In this document: piece after piece, positions 18,847 through 28,375 of the stretch | How positions within the stretch are numbered: the stretch's first letter is position 1 | How the letters are laid out: each line of letters starts with the position of its first letter | The notes under the pieces: model-generated | Seen by the model: only the letters and a program-made list of their open reading frames with translations | What the model was told of the DNA's origin: nothing | The model's database searches: none | Position numbers and translations under genes: made by a program | Assembly: GCF_023349185.1 (NCBI RefSeq) | Contig: NZ_JAKIKY010000003.1 | Coordinates: 310,001 to 374,000 of the forward strand | Source of the DNA: Shewanella aquimarina | Lineage (GTDB): Bacteria; Pseudomonadota; Gammaproteobacteria; Enterobacterales; Shewanellaceae | Length of the DNA: 64,000 bases | Direction of reading: 5' to 3'

Positions 18847-19497
18847 TTGACTGCAAATTTAGAATTAACATCCGATCCCGCACTCGACGATATGTTGTTT
18901 GCCGACATATGCGACCAGCTTGCCACCCATGGTTATGCGGTGCTGCATAATGTCTTCCCACCCAGCATGCTGCAACAGCTACTCGATGGGATCACAGAGC
19001 TTGCCGAGGAAGACTTTAAGGCCGCGGCAATCGGCCGTGCCCAAGACCAACAGGTTGTCGAGACCATACGCCGCGACAAGATCTGCTGGCTCAACGAGTC
19101 GATGGACTTTACCCTGGACTATTTCACCTGGTCAGAGCAACTGCGCCTGGCAGTCAACCGTTATCTCTATCTTGGCCTGTTCGATCAAGAAGCCATGCTG
19201 GCCTATTACGCCCCAGGCGCCTTCTATAAGCGACACCTGGACGCCTTTCGGGGTCAGACCAACCGCAAGCTCACCAGCATTCTCTACCTCAACCCCGATT
19301 GGCAACCCAGCCATGGCGGTGAACTGCTGATGTACCAAGGTGACGAAACGGCTCCCTTTCAGACGGTCGAGCCCAGATCCGGCACCATGGTGATCTTCTT
19401 AAGCGAGCTGTTTCCCCATGAGGTATCCCTGTCCCATCACCACAGATACAGCCTCACCTCCTGGTATCGCATCAACGACGGCATGCCGGGGCACTAA
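18847..19497 (+). CDS. 2-oxoglutarate/Fe(II)-dependent oxygenase (prolyl-hydroxylase type)
   Basis: Predicted non-haem iron dioxygenase of 216 residues. The iron ligands are seen as His and Asp in 'YKRHLDAFRG' near residue 127 and a distal His in 'SELFPHEVSLS' near 195. The 2-oxoglutarate Arg is in 'HRYSLTSWYR'. 'RKLTSILYLNPDW' and 'HGGELLMY' are the P4H-family core strands. The substrate is unknown. The start is uncertain: the frame opens with TTG at 18847, while the ATG at 18892 ('MLFADICDQL') would give a 201-residue protein closer to relatives; neither has a good Shine-Dalgarno. Confidence 0.8.
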   Translation: MTANLELTSDPALDDMLFADICDQLATHGYAVLHNVFPPSMLQQLLDGITELAEEDFKAAAIGRAQDQQVVETIRRDKICWLNESMDFTLDYFTWSEQLRLAVNRYLYLGLFDQEAMLAYYAPGAFYKRHLDAFRGQTNRKLTSILYLNPDWQPSHGGELLMYQGDETAPFQTVEPRSGTMVIFLSELFPHEVSLSHHHRYSLTSWYRINDGMPGH

Positions 19498-19998
19498 GCA
19501 TTACAGTATCTAGGCTACAGCGCCTGAATTCCCTTTAGATATAAGTATAAGGAAATTGGGCGCCGAGCGGCATCGAATCTCGTACTCTAATTCACAACAA
19601 GCAGCCCACCTGCAGTCTCGCTCAGCAAATCTTCCATCTTCTCCCCATGTCAACCTATTAGCAACCAGCCAAAGACGGTGATAAGTTATTGTAAAAATGA
19701 ATTATCCCCACTAAAAATTGCTAACAAAGCTAGCTAGGTCAGCCGAGCAAGGTGCGCACTTCTTAGGAGGTGATAGATGATAGGGATGCCACATGAAAAG
19801 GATCCTTTGCTTACTCGCTATGAGTGTGAAGCTTGTTGCTTGTGATGATCGTCGCTTGTAATGACTATCACTTGAGAAGCCGCTAACCGCATAGAAGATG
19901 ACAAGTCATAACTGAAGCCGTCACTGAGATTCAAACTCAATACTCCCATAGCATTACACTCTTTCCCTTATGGAGTAATGCCATAGAAGGAAACGCCC
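19498..19998. other. 501-base gap with no confident gene
   Basis: No ORF of normal size. It contains a strong AGGAGGTGA ribosome-binding sequence at 19766-19774 with two overlapping mini-ORFs (separate entry). No repeat, tRNA or clear terminator was recognised. Confidence 0.6.
19777..19861 (+). pseudogene. Overlapping mini-ORFs, possible truncated lipoprotein
   Basis: Directly behind AGGAGGTGA an ATG at 19777 opens a 22-codon frame ending at 19845. In another frame, the ATG at 19793 encodes a 22-residue peptide that looks like a complete lipoprotein signal: 'MKRILCLLAMS' followed by the lipobox 'LVAC' and DD, then a stop at 19861. It could be a truncated lipoprotein gene or chance. Confidence 0.25.
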
Positions 19999-20625
19999 AT
20001 GAGCGCCATTAAGGACATAAGAATCAACAAGTTCGAATTGAAATTAGCTGATACGGATGACCCCGTTGCCGAAAAGACCAGCTGGGATCCGCTGAAATCT
20101 GGCGGCGCAAACTTTATAACACAAGATATGGTCGAGACCCAAGGCCGGATTGTTATTAAGCACTCTGTCACGGCTATTATTTTATATGCGATGTTTTTGC
20201 TACCTGGTTTAGGGATATTTTTCATCGTCAGTCCCACCCTGTTTCTCGAAGGTGAATCTGGTGGTGGCAGCGCCATGGCGTTACTTGGCGCCCTATTCAT
20301 CGGGGTTAGTCTCTTGATGCTGTCCAGCAAGAAGCACATGACCTTCGATAAAACCTTAGGCACCTATTTTTGTGGCAAAAGCTACGATGGCTCTAAAAGA
20401 GGTGATGCCAGTCGTCAGGGACGACTCAGCGATATCTACGCATTACAAATCATCAGTGAGTCTATACGCTCTAACAATCGATCGTACCGCAGCTATGAGC
20501 TTAATCTGGTCTTTCGCAATGGTGAGCGAGCCAATGTGATGGATCACGGCAGCGAGTTAGAAATTGAAGCCAGTGCTAAACAGTTAGCCGCATATCTCGA
20601 CCGACCGCTTTGGAAAGCGACATAG
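19999..20625 (+). CDS. Two-TM membrane protein of unknown function
   Basis: 208 residues: a soluble N-terminal segment (about 1-50), two hydrophobic helices at about 55-75 and 91-108 separated by a Gly/Ser-rich loop, then a soluble C-terminal domain. That domain contains 'MTFDKTLGTYFCGKSY', 'SDIYALQIISE' and 'SYELNLVFRNGERANVMDHGS'. The tail is a beta-rich, PH-like pattern seen in small two-TM bacterial membrane proteins. GAAGGAAA precedes the ATG. I do not recognise a named family. Confidence 0.7.
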   Translation: MSAIKDIRINKFELKLADTDDPVAEKTSWDPLKSGGANFITQDMVETQGRIVIKHSVTAIILYAMFLLPGLGIFFIVSPTLFLEGESGGGSAMALLGALFIGVSLLMLSSKKHMTFDKTLGTYFCGKSYDGSKRGDASRQGRLSDIYALQIISESIRSNNRSYRSYELNLVFRNGERANVMDHGSELEIEASAKQLAAYLDRPLWKAT

Positions 20626-20718
20626 GTTTTTCAGGCCTCATCACAGGTTGCCACTAAGGGAGATAACACGCTTAAATTGATAGGGTCTTCCTGAGAAATG
20701 ATGAGCCTAAAGTGATCG

Positions 20719-21147
20719 TCAATTTGATCTTTGCAATGCCTTATTAAGGGTTTCCATGTCGGGCATCTCTTCAAATTGTGCTCCGCTGTCACCAATAATG
20801 TCCCAATTGGCTTTAGACTCAACAAAAAGATGCGCAACGACACGGCTATCTTTAGCATCATCGAGTAATCCAGCAGGGATCCAATACTGTTTTTTATTAC
20901 TCATCAGGTGAGGTACTGTACTGCCGCACTTGCTACAGAAATCAGAACGATAACCGGTTTCACTGATGTATGAATTAACAAGGGACTCCCCCTTAATCCA
21001 TGTAAATTGCGCTTTATTAAGAAATGTGGCGGTATCTGACGAAGAAGCAGACAACTTTCGACATAAAGAACAATGGCACTGATAAAAGTGAGGAAGAGAT
21101 CCGCTTATGTAAAATTCGACATCTCCACACAGACATTTACCTTTCAT
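20719..21147 (-). CDS. GFA-type (glutathione-dependent formaldehyde-activating family) zinc protein
   Basis: A 142-residue CENP-V/GFA fold protein. Zinc cysteines appear in 'CLCGDVEFYI', 'CHCSLCRKLSAS' and 'FCSKCGSTVPHL'. Family members bind zinc, and most have no proven formaldehyde activity. The ATG at 21147 with AGGAG 11 bases upstream is chosen; a GTG seven codons earlier would put that Shine-Dalgarno inside the gene. It is isolated in orientation from its neighbours. Confidence 0.82.
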   Translation of the reverse strand: MKGKCLCGDVEFYISGSLPHFYQCHCSLCRKLSASSSDTATFLNKAQFTWIKGESLVNSYISETGYRSDFCSKCGSTVPHLMSNKKQYWIPAGLLDDAKDSRVVAHLFVESKANWDIIGDSGAQFEEMPDMETLNKALQRSN

Positions 21148-21427
21148 CTTGACTGACTCTCCTGACACTAGGTGTGCTAATTAAAGAAATCTGCAGGCCC
21201 ACTATTTTGATTGTTCGAATGGAACACGCAAAAGCTATTCGCCTCCCAGGTGATGTATATATCTGCATCATACGCGACTGTATTTGAAAATTGGATGTTC
21301 ACTGGCTATTAGTTGCCGTGGGGCTAAGTCTATTAAATACCCATTACAAATGCGTTAGAAAAAATATCATAAAATGAATCAACGAGATAAATCTTTAGCT
21401 AGATTAGGAAGCACCACAAGGAGAAAG

Positions 21428-21841
21428 ATGGAAGTGAGAATAAGCAACCGGGCACCAGATCTCGAAGAGTTCATGACTTTGCGAACTGCAGTTGGCTGGA
21501 CAAACCCCAAGCCTGGACTGGTTCAACAAAGCCTGAATAACTCGCTTTTTCACGTTTGCGCCCATATCGATTCGAAGCTTGTGGGTTACGGCCGTATTGT
21601 GGGCGACGGCGCTATGTATTTTTATCTGCAAGACATAGTGATCTCACCCGAGTATCAAAACCAAGGTGTAGGCAGATCTATCATGCAAGAGATAGAGAGT
21701 TTTGTTGCAGACAACGCCATGCCCGGCGCCACCATTGGGCTGTTGGCCGCCTGCGGTAAGGAAGCGTTTTACTCTCAATTTGGCTACAGCCCCAGAACAG
21801 GGGAACCTCTTGGACTTGGCATGTGCAAATTTGTCGAATGA
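21428..21841 (+). CDS. GNAT family N-acetyltransferase
   Basis: 137 residues of a single GNAT domain. The acetyl-CoA loop is 'QNQGVGRSIMQEIESF' (Q/R-x-x-G-x-G/A) near residue 85, preceded by the strand 'YFYLQDIVISPEY' and followed by 'YSQFGYSPR'. The substrate is unknown. The ATG at 21428 is set by AAGGAG seven bases upstream; the frame is open 18 codons further. Confidence 0.87.
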   Translation: MEVRISNRAPDLEEFMTLRTAVGWTNPKPGLVQQSLNNSLFHVCAHIDSKLVGYGRIVGDGAMYFYLQDIVISPEYQNQGVGRSIMQEIESFVADNAMPGATIGLLAACGKEAFYSQFGYSPRTGEPLGLGMCKFVE

Positions 21842-21942
21842 GAGCGCTATATAGGCAAACGATAGCTCACCCTGCCCGATTATCATTGGAAGCGCATGTG
21901 AACTAGACTCGGGCAAGCTAATCGCATACAAAAAACGCCCAC

Positions 21943-21973
21943 AAAAAAGCCAGAACTGAGTTCTGGCTTTTTA
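21943..21973. terminator. Bidirectional terminator between GNAT and S9 peptidase genes
   Basis: AAGCCAGAA / TTCTGGCTT stem with CTGAG loop, A-run on one side and T-run on the other, serving convergent genes. Confidence 0.9.
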
Positions 21974-22030
21974 TTTTCTATGATCGGGTGACTAAATTGT
22001 CACCCACATCTTGCGAGTCTTAAACTCGGC

Positions 22031-24076
22031 TTACTTCTTGGTCCAGCGGTCCATCCAGCCCAGCACGTTGGCGTACCATTGCTCCAGGTTGTCTGGATTA
22101 AGGATCCAGTGGTTCTCATCTGGGTAGACAAGCAGCTCAGATGGGATCCCTTTGCGCTGCATGAAGCTAAACGCCGCCAGGCCCTGTCCGTAAGGCACAC
22201 GGAAGTCCTTCTCTCCATGGATCACCAGCATAGGAGTCTGCCAGTTATCGACATAGTTAACCGGGTTAAACTTCTCGAACAACTCCTTGTTGTCCTGGTA
22301 GGTGCCACCGAATTCATATTCAGGGAACCACAGCTCTTCGGTCACATAGTACATAGAGCGCATGTCGAACAGACCCGCGTGGTTAACTAGACACTTGAAG
22401 CCGTCGTTCCAGTTACCTTGGATCCAGTTCATCATGTAGCCGCCGTATGAACCACCCAGGGCGCAGGCGCGATCGCCATCTAGCCACTTCTGCTGAGCCG
22501 TCACCGCAGCCAAACCTTTCTGCAGATCTTCCAGCGGCTTGCCGCCCCAGTCCTTAGAGATAGAGTCGGTAAAGGCCTGACCATAACCGGTAGAACCGTG
22601 GAAATCGATCATCACCACGCCGTAACCGGCACCCGCCCATAGCTGCGCGTTCCAGCGGCTGCTGAATGAGTTACCGAATGAGCCTTGTGGGCCACCGTGT
22701 ACCAAGAAGGCAACAGGATACTTCTTACCTTGCTTGTAGTTAGCAGGCTTGATCCAGTAACCATAGACCTCTTCGTTGTTCCAGCCCTTGAAGCTGAACT
22801 GTTCAAACTCACCAAACTTGATCTTGGCCAGGTTGTCTTTGTTCACCTCGGTCAGGCGATTTACATTCTGACCGTCGAGAGACATGGTATAGAGATCGCC
22901 CGGCTCAACCAGACTCTTGTGGTTGAAGACGATCTTGTCGCCGGTCACACCCAGGATGCTGTTGCTGCCATCGTTGTGCAGCGTCTTCACGTCACCAAAT
23001 TGAGTGTTGACCTCGAAGATGCTTACCTGACCCAGATCCTGCGCAGTCACGTAAAGTGTGCGGTTATCTGCGCCGAAAGTCAGCGAGCTTGGGCTGCGAT
23101 CCCACAGCGGCGCAACTTCTTTCTCTTGGCCGGTCACAGTATCACGCAGCATGACGCGGTAACGATCCGCCTCGAAGCCAGGCTTGCTCATGGCGAGATA
23201 CGCCAGGTAGCGGCCATCGGCCGAGAAGGTTGGCTGGGCGTCCCACGCCTTGTTGCTCTCGGTTAGGTTTTTCGCCTCACCGCCCAGGACGGAGACTTGC
23301 CATAGGTCGTAGTTAGTTTCCCAAGCCTGTGACTTGCTCGGCGCCTTGGCGCTGTAGACCACATACTTACCATCTGGGGTAAAGGTCACCTCTTCCATAC
23401 CTGAAAATGGCAGCGGTGGGGTTTCGGTGTCCAGGCCTTTAGTCACATCCACGGCAGTGTCGATCATCTTGCCGTCTAGTTTTGCCACAAACAGGTGGCT
23501 GCGGCTGTGATCGCCCCATGTATCCCAGTGGCGCACCATCAGCTGCTTGTATTCGCGGCCGGTAGATTTACGCTCGGCTTCCTGCTCACGCTTGTCGGCT
23601 GTGCACTTCAAGGTGTCACACTCAGGGTAGACACGCATGTTCATCACGACCTGTGCGCCATCTTGAGACAGCTTAAAGCCTTCCACGTCCAGCGGCAGAT
23701 TAGAGATCTTAACCGCTTCGCCGCCATCGAGTGCCAGCTCATACAGTTGTGAGCTGCCATCGCGAGCCGCCAGGAAGTAGATCTTCTTATCGTCTGCGCT
23801 AAAGGCAACGCTATGCTCAGTGCCTTTGGCCGAGGTCAGGCGCTTTACCTTGCCATCGGTCAGCGACTGAAGATAAAGGTCAGATTGCGCCTCACCCTTA
23901 TCATCAAATTTTTTAACTGCATAAACGATTTTAGTGCCATCATTAGACAGTGCACTGGAATGCAGCTTATTCATTTTAACGAGATGCTGTACCTTGAAAG
24001 GCTCAGGTGCTGCGGCGTGAGCGCCAGACACCAGACCGGCTGTCGCCAAGGCAAGTATGATTGCAGTTTTTTTCAT
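22031..24076 (-). CDS. Exported S9 family prolyl oligopeptidase / dipeptidyl-peptidase
   Basis: About 681 residues with a cleavable signal peptide ('MKKTAIILALATAGLVSGAHA'). A WD/TolB-like beta-propeller follows (about 30-410, with recurring 'SADGRYLAY' and 'TPDGKYVVYSA' blades), then an alpha/beta-hydrolase domain. The catalytic Ser lies in 'GGSYGGYM' near 540, Asp in 'GEKDFRVPYGQ' near 625 and His in 'DENHWIL' near 658. It probably degrades peptides in the periplasm. The ATG at 24076 gives the signal peptide at the true N-terminus; upstream in-frame starts would bury it. Confidence 0.9.
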   Translation of the reverse strand: MKKTAIILALATAGLVSGAHAAAPEPFKVQHLVKMNKLHSSALSNDGTKIVYAVKKFDDKGEAQSDLYLQSLTDGKVKRLTSAKGTEHSVAFSADDKKIYFLAARDGSSQLYELALDGGEAVKISNLPLDVEGFKLSQDGAQVVMNMRVYPECDTLKCTADKREQEAERKSTGREYKQLMVRHWDTWGDHSRSHLFVAKLDGKMIDTAVDVTKGLDTETPPLPFSGMEEVTFTPDGKYVVYSAKAPSKSQAWETNYDLWQVSVLGGEAKNLTESNKAWDAQPTFSADGRYLAYLAMSKPGFEADRYRVMLRDTVTGQEKEVAPLWDRSPSSLTFGADNRTLYVTAQDLGQVSIFEVNTQFGDVKTLHNDGSNSILGVTGDKIVFNHKSLVEPGDLYTMSLDGQNVNRLTEVNKDNLAKIKFGEFEQFSFKGWNNEEVYGYWIKPANYKQGKKYPVAFLVHGGPQGSFGNSFSSRWNAQLWAGAGYGVVMIDFHGSTGYGQAFTDSISKDWGGKPLEDLQKGLAAVTAQQKWLDGDRACALGGSYGGYMMNWIQGNWNDGFKCLVNHAGLFDMRSMYYVTEELWFPEYEFGGTYQDNKELFEKFNPVNYVDNWQTPMLVIHGEKDFRVPYGQGLAAFSFMQRKGIPSELLVYPDENHWILNPDNLEQWYANVLGWMDRWTKK

Positions 24077-24251
24077 TGTTATAGTCATCTTTATGGTTGA
24101 ACGGCAAGGCGACAATGCTTAATGCTAAGAAAAGGCGCCTAAAGCCAAAAAGTGTCGCCAAAATACGCAACAGACACTAAACAAAAATGGGGGGTTAAGC
24201 AAGTCGCCTGACTCACCTAATCCCGCCCACTTCTTGATGCTTTACTCTGGG

Positions 24252-25775
24252 TTAGGCAAGTTTGACGCGCCAGGTGGCAGGACCTGTTTCGTGGGCATTG
24301 ACCCCTTCGCTGTCTACGGCAACGGTCACCGGCATATCGGTCACGTCGAACTCGTAGATGGCTTCCATACCTAGGTCTTCGAAGGCCACTACCCGTGACT
24401 TCTTGATCGCCTTAGACACCAGGTAAGCGGCGCCGCCTACTGCCATCAGGTAAACCGCCTTATGCTTCTTGATAGACTCGACTGTGGCCGGGCCACGCTC
24501 TGCCTTACCTATCATGCCCATCAGACCTGTCTTATCCAGCATCAGATCGGTGAACTTATCCATACGGGTCGCCGTCGTTGGACCCGCTGGGCCAACCACT
24601 TCGTCACCCACAGGATCGACTGGGCCAACGTAGTAGATAAACTTACCGGTGAAATCAACGCCTTCAGGCAGACCTTCACCGCTCTCGATAAGGGTTTGAA
24701 TGCGCTTGTGCGCCGCGTCACGACCGGTAAGCATCTTACCGTTTAGCAGCAGCACATCACCGCTCTTCCACTGCTCGATGTCAGCTTGAGTAACGGTATT
24801 AAGATCCACGCGGCGTACGCCCTCGCCCGCTTCGCGGGTGATCTCTGGCCAATCTTCCAGCTTAGGCGTCTCCAACTCGGCTGGGCCTGTTCCATCGAGG
24901 TGGAAGTGTACGTGGCGAGTTGCCGCACAGTTAGGGATCATCACCACAGGCTTAGAGGCCGCGTGGGTTGGCGCCGATTTGATCTTGATATCCAGCACGG
25001 TAGTCAGGCCGCCAAGGCCCTGGGCACCTATGCCTAGCTTGTTAGCGCGCTCGAAGATATCCAGACGCAGCTTCTCTTCGGCGGTTTCGGCGCCCTTGGC
25101 TTGCAGCTCATGGATGTCGACAGGATCCATCAGGGCCTCTTTGGCCATCACGGCCGCCTTCTCGGCGGTGCCGCCTATGCCTATGCCCAGCATGCCTGGA
25201 GGACACCAGCCGGCGCCCATAGTTGGTAGTGTCTTCTCGACCCACTCGGCGATATCGTCCGATGGGTTAAGCATCACCATCTTAGACTTGTTTTCCGATC
25301 CACCGCCCTTAGCGGCGATGGCGACTTCAACATGGTTGCCCGGCACCATCTCGACGTGTACCACAGATGGCGTGTTGTCTTTAGTGTTCTTACGGCCACC
25401 GGCAGGATCGGCAACGATAGAGGCGCGCAACGGGTTATCTGGGTTGGTGTAGGCGCGTCTTACCCCTTCATCCACCATCTGCTGCACTGTCATGTCTGTC
25501 TTATCCCACTTGACGCCCATGCCGATCTTAACGAAACAGGTCACGATACCTGTGTCTTGACACAGTGGGCGCTTGCCTTCGGCGGACATACGAGAGTTGA
25601 TCAAGATCTGCGCGATAGCATCTTTTGCCGCCGCACTCTCTTCACGCTCATAGGCCTCGGCCATGGCATCAACGAAATCTTTAGGGTGGTAATAGGAGAT
25701 ATATTGTAGTGCGTCGGCGACACTCTCGATGAGGTCCGCTTGCTTGATGATGGGCTGTTCTATAGTCACAGACAT
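24252..25775 (-). CDS. Fumarate hydratase class I (iron-sulfur)
   Basis: Oxygen-sensitive [4Fe-4S] fumarase that interconverts fumarate and malate in the TCA cycle. It has 507 residues with both halves fused: the alpha-like N-terminal part ('RPLCQDTGIVTCFVK', 'NKLGIGAQGLGG') and the beta-like C-terminal part ('GRDAAHKRIQTLIESGEGLP', 'YYVGPVDPVGDEVVGPAGPTTATRMD'-type block). Cluster cysteines include the one in 'LCQDTG', one in 'PNCAATRH' and others. The ATG at 25775 has AAGGA just upstream; the frame stays open 23 codons further. Confidence 0.94.
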   Translation of the reverse strand: MSVTIEQPIIKQADLIESVADALQYISYYHPKDFVDAMAEAYEREESAAAKDAIAQILINSRMSAEGKRPLCQDTGIVTCFVKIGMGVKWDKTDMTVQQMVDEGVRRAYTNPDNPLRASIVADPAGGRKNTKDNTPSVVHVEMVPGNHVEVAIAAKGGGSENKSKMVMLNPSDDIAEWVEKTLPTMGAGWCPPGMLGIGIGGTAEKAAVMAKEALMDPVDIHELQAKGAETAEEKLRLDIFERANKLGIGAQGLGGLTTVLDIKIKSAPTHAASKPVVMIPNCAATRHVHFHLDGTGPAELETPKLEDWPEITREAGEGVRRVDLNTVTQADIEQWKSGDVLLLNGKMLTGRDAAHKRIQTLIESGEGLPEGVDFTGKFIYYVGPVDPVGDEVVGPAGPTTATRMDKFTDLMLDKTGLMGMIGKAERGPATVESIKKHKAVYLMAVGGAAYLVSKAIKKSRVVAFEDLGMEAIYEFDVTDMPVTVAVDSEGVNAHETGPATWRVKLA

Positions 25776-25902
25776 TTCCTTACTCACGTTTTGGTTATTC
25801 ACCGCCCTTTTGCAGGGTCGCGTATTTTTTTTGAATCCGTTCACAATATGATACTCTTTCGCGACTTTTAGGGGAACATCACATTTTAGATAAGGGTTAT
25901 CG

Positions 25903-27330
25903 ATGGATTTTTCGTCGACTCAAGGCGTTGCACTGCAAAAGTTAGACTGGAAACTCTCCACCATTGAGGTATTTGACTGCTTCGCTCACCTGCCTTGGGC
26001 CATACTGCTGGACTCTGCCGACAGCGATCATATTGACGCCCGGTACGACATCATCAGCTTCGATCCTCTGGCCACCATCACCAGCCAGGATGGCGTGACC
26101 CAAACCAGGCATCTGCGTCCAACTGCGGCGACCGCTACTGGGAACTCTAAAAACAGTGATGAAACTAGCCAGGACGATCCCTTTTCAATTTTGCAAAATG
26201 CGATAGCCGACTATTTCCCAATTCAGCACGCCTGTGAGCTGCCCTTCAGCGGCGGCGCCCTGGGCACCTTTAGCTATGATCTGGGCAGACGCATCGAGAA
26301 GCTCCCTGCCACCGCGGCCAAGGATATCGCGCTTCCCGAGATGAATGTCGGCCTCTATGACTGGGCGCTAGTGTTTTGCTACCAGAGTCAGACATGGTCT
26401 CTGGTGCACTATCTAGGAGAAACTGCGCTTAAAGAACGTCTCGCAGACCTAGAAGCGAGGCTAAATTCGCGGTCGAACGAAGCAGCCAATAATGAGACGT
26501 TTGCCCTGAGCCGCGACTGGCAGCCACAGATCACTAAGGACGAATACAGAGACAAGTTTGATCGGGTGCAGGATTATCTACACAGCGGCGATTGCTATCA
26601 GATCAACCTGACCCAGCGCTTCGAGGCCGAGTATCGCGGAGATGAGTGGCAGGCCTACCTAAAGCTTAGGGCCAGTAACAAGGCGCCCTTCTCTGCCTTT
26701 ATCCGCCTGGATAAGCACGCCATTCTCTCCATCTCGCCCGAGCGTTTCATCAAGCTTAAGGGCGATGCCATAGAGACCAAGCCCATCAAGGGCACCATGG
26801 CGAGATCTAGCGACGCCGCGGCAGATAAGGCCGCCGCCGAAGCCCTGGCGGCATCGGAGAAAGATCGCGCCGAAAACCTGATGATCGTGGATCTGCTGCG
26901 AAACGATATCGGCAAGGTGGCAAGTCCTGGCAGCGTGCGGGTGCCTCATCTGTTTGCCATAGAGAGCTTCCCGGCGGTGCACCATCTGGTGAGCACAGTG
27001 ACTGCCAAGCTGGCTACCCCCAACAGCCCCTGCGATCTATTAAGAGCCGCGTTTCCCGGTGGCTCTATCACGGGCGCGCCTAAGATCCGCGCCATGGAGA
27101 TCATCGAAGAGCTGGAGCCGTCGCGCCGCAGCCTCTATTGCGGCTCAATCGGCTACATCAGCCAAGACAGGCAGATGGATACCAGCATCACCATACGCAC
27201 CCTGGTGGCCGAGCCACCACGTCTCTACTGCTGGGCGGGTGGCGGCATAGTGGCCGACTCGCAGGTCGATGCCGAATATCAGGAGAGTTATGATAAGGTG
27301 AGTAAGATCCTCCCCATACTGAGTAACTGA
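25903..27330 (+). CDS. pabB: Aminodeoxychorismate synthase component I
   Basis: A chorismate-binding enzyme of 475 residues making 4-amino-4-deoxychorismate for folate synthesis with PabA. The C-terminal chorismate domain has 'ETKPIKGTMARS' (with the K of the PIKGT motif typical of PabB), 'ENLMIVDLLRNDIGKV', 'FPGGSITGAPKIRAMEII' and 'YCGSIGYIS'. An Ala/Ser/Asn-rich, probably disordered insertion lies near residues 70-85. It is divergent from fumarase and followed 17 bases later by a Nudix gene, likely an operon. Confidence 0.93.
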   Translation: MDFSSTQGVALQKLDWKLSTIEVFDCFAHLPWAILLDSADSDHIDARYDIISFDPLATITSQDGVTQTRHLRPTAATATGNSKNSDETSQDDPFSILQNAIADYFPIQHACELPFSGGALGTFSYDLGRRIEKLPATAAKDIALPEMNVGLYDWALVFCYQSQTWSLVHYLGETALKERLADLEARLNSRSNEAANNETFALSRDWQPQITKDEYRDKFDRVQDYLHSGDCYQINLTQRFEAEYRGDEWQAYLKLRASNKAPFSAFIRLDKHAILSISPERFIKLKGDAIETKPIKGTMARSSDAAADKAAAEALAASEKDRAENLMIVDLLRNDIGKVASPGSVRVPHLFAIESFPAVHHLVSTVTAKLATPNSPCDLLRAAFPGGSITGAPKIRAMEIIEELEPSRRSLYCGSIGYISQDRQMDTSITIRTLVAEPPRLYCWAGGGIVADSQVDAEYQESYDKVSKILPILSN

Positions 27331-27347
27331 CAAGTAATTAGGCAAAT

Positions 27348-27917
27348 ATGACACTGGACGAGTTTAAACGGCGCTACGCTCTGCACCAATTGCCCACAGA
27401 CACAGGGCCGCAGATCCATCGCACCCTGCGACAGGCCGCCGTGCTCGTTCCCCTGATGGAAGCTAGTGGTGAGCTGGAACTGCTGCTCACTCGCAGGCCC
27501 ACCCACCTAAGGGCCCATCCGGGGCAGATTAGCTTTCCCGGCGGCAAGGTCGAAGAGAGTGATGCCAGTTACGCCGACACCGCCCTGCGTGAAGCGTTTG
27601 AGGAGATCGCCCTGCCGCGAGACAATGTCGAGGTGCTGGGCCAATACCCCATGTTTAACACCTTCACCGGCTTTGCCATCGCGCCCATCATAGGTGTCGT
27701 GAGAGAAGCCTTCGAGCCTGTGTTAGATCCCGGTGAGGTAGATGAGCTGTTCAGCGTGCCCCTAAGTTTCCTTTTAGAACCTGCCAATCGCATTCAGAAG
27801 CAGTTTTCCCGCCGCGGCGTGAGTTACCCCGTCTACTTCATCCCCTATGGCGAATATTTTATCTGGGGCGCCACCGCCGCCATGATAGACAGGCTCTGTC
27901 GCCAGATAGGCAATTAA
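27348..27917 (+). CDS. Nudix hydrolase, CoA pyrophosphatase type (NudL-like)
   Basis: 189 residues. The Nudix box is complete in 'GGKVEESDASYADTALREAF' with the following EE, at about residues 65-88. It is preceded by the UPF0035 signature 'LLTRRPTHLRAHPGQISFPGG', which marks CoA pyrophosphatases. It likely cleaves CoA to 4'-phosphopantetheine and 3',5'-ADP. It follows pabB as a probable second operon gene, as ynfL/nudL follows pabB in E. coli. Confidence 0.9.
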   Translation: MTLDEFKRRYALHQLPTDTGPQIHRTLRQAAVLVPLMEASGELELLLTRRPTHLRAHPGQISFPGGKVEESDASYADTALREAFEEIALPRDNVEVLGQYPMFNTFTGFAIAPIIGVVREAFEPVLDPGEVDELFSVPLSFLLEPANRIQKQFSRRGVSYPVYFIPYGEYFIWGATAAMIDRLCRQIGN

Positions 27918-28028
27918 CGAACGAGCTAAGTTCGCTCTAATGAAGAGCTAACAACGCTGCACAAGCCCGCACTTAGTCTATGCATTTTTTCAAACTGCGA
28001 ATACTGTGATCGATTGCGGACTGACGCC

Positions 28029-28364
28029 CTAGACAAAAAACTTGAGATAGAGACCTGCAGCAGTAGAGGTTAACAAGAGCAGCGGGATATTGAACCAGTA
28101 GCCCATGCGGCTGTGGTGGGCCACATAGAAGTTAAAGGCCAGGTTGATCAAACTGATGGCGGCGCAGCTCCAGATCACATACTCCAGCCTCAGGGTGATG
28201 GTGGGATCCCAGGTGAGACGCACGCTAGCCCCTTTACTGAGAAAGTAGCCCACGGCGCGATCCGGTCTGGCCTCACCAAAGAGCAGTAATGCGTACACGG
28301 CCAAGGACCAACCTAAGATCGACAAGGTGCCTAAAAAAATCTGGAAAACTTTGACTTTTTTCAT
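28029..28364 (-). CDS. Small inner-membrane protein of unknown function
   Basis: 111 residues with three hydrophobic helices, at about 7-28, 60-80 and 90-108. The loop between the first two contains 'GEARPDRAVGYFLSKG'. GGGG lies shortly before the ATG. No family was recognised. It lies alone between a Nudix gene and the second palindromic repeat. Confidence 0.65.
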   Translation of the reverse strand: MKKVKVFQIFLGTLSILGWSLAVYALLLFGEARPDRAVGYFLSKGASVRLTWDPTITLRLEYVIWSCAAISLINLAFNFYVAHHSRMGYWFNIPLLLLTSTAAGLYLKFFV

Positions 28365-28375
28365 CTAGCCCCCTG

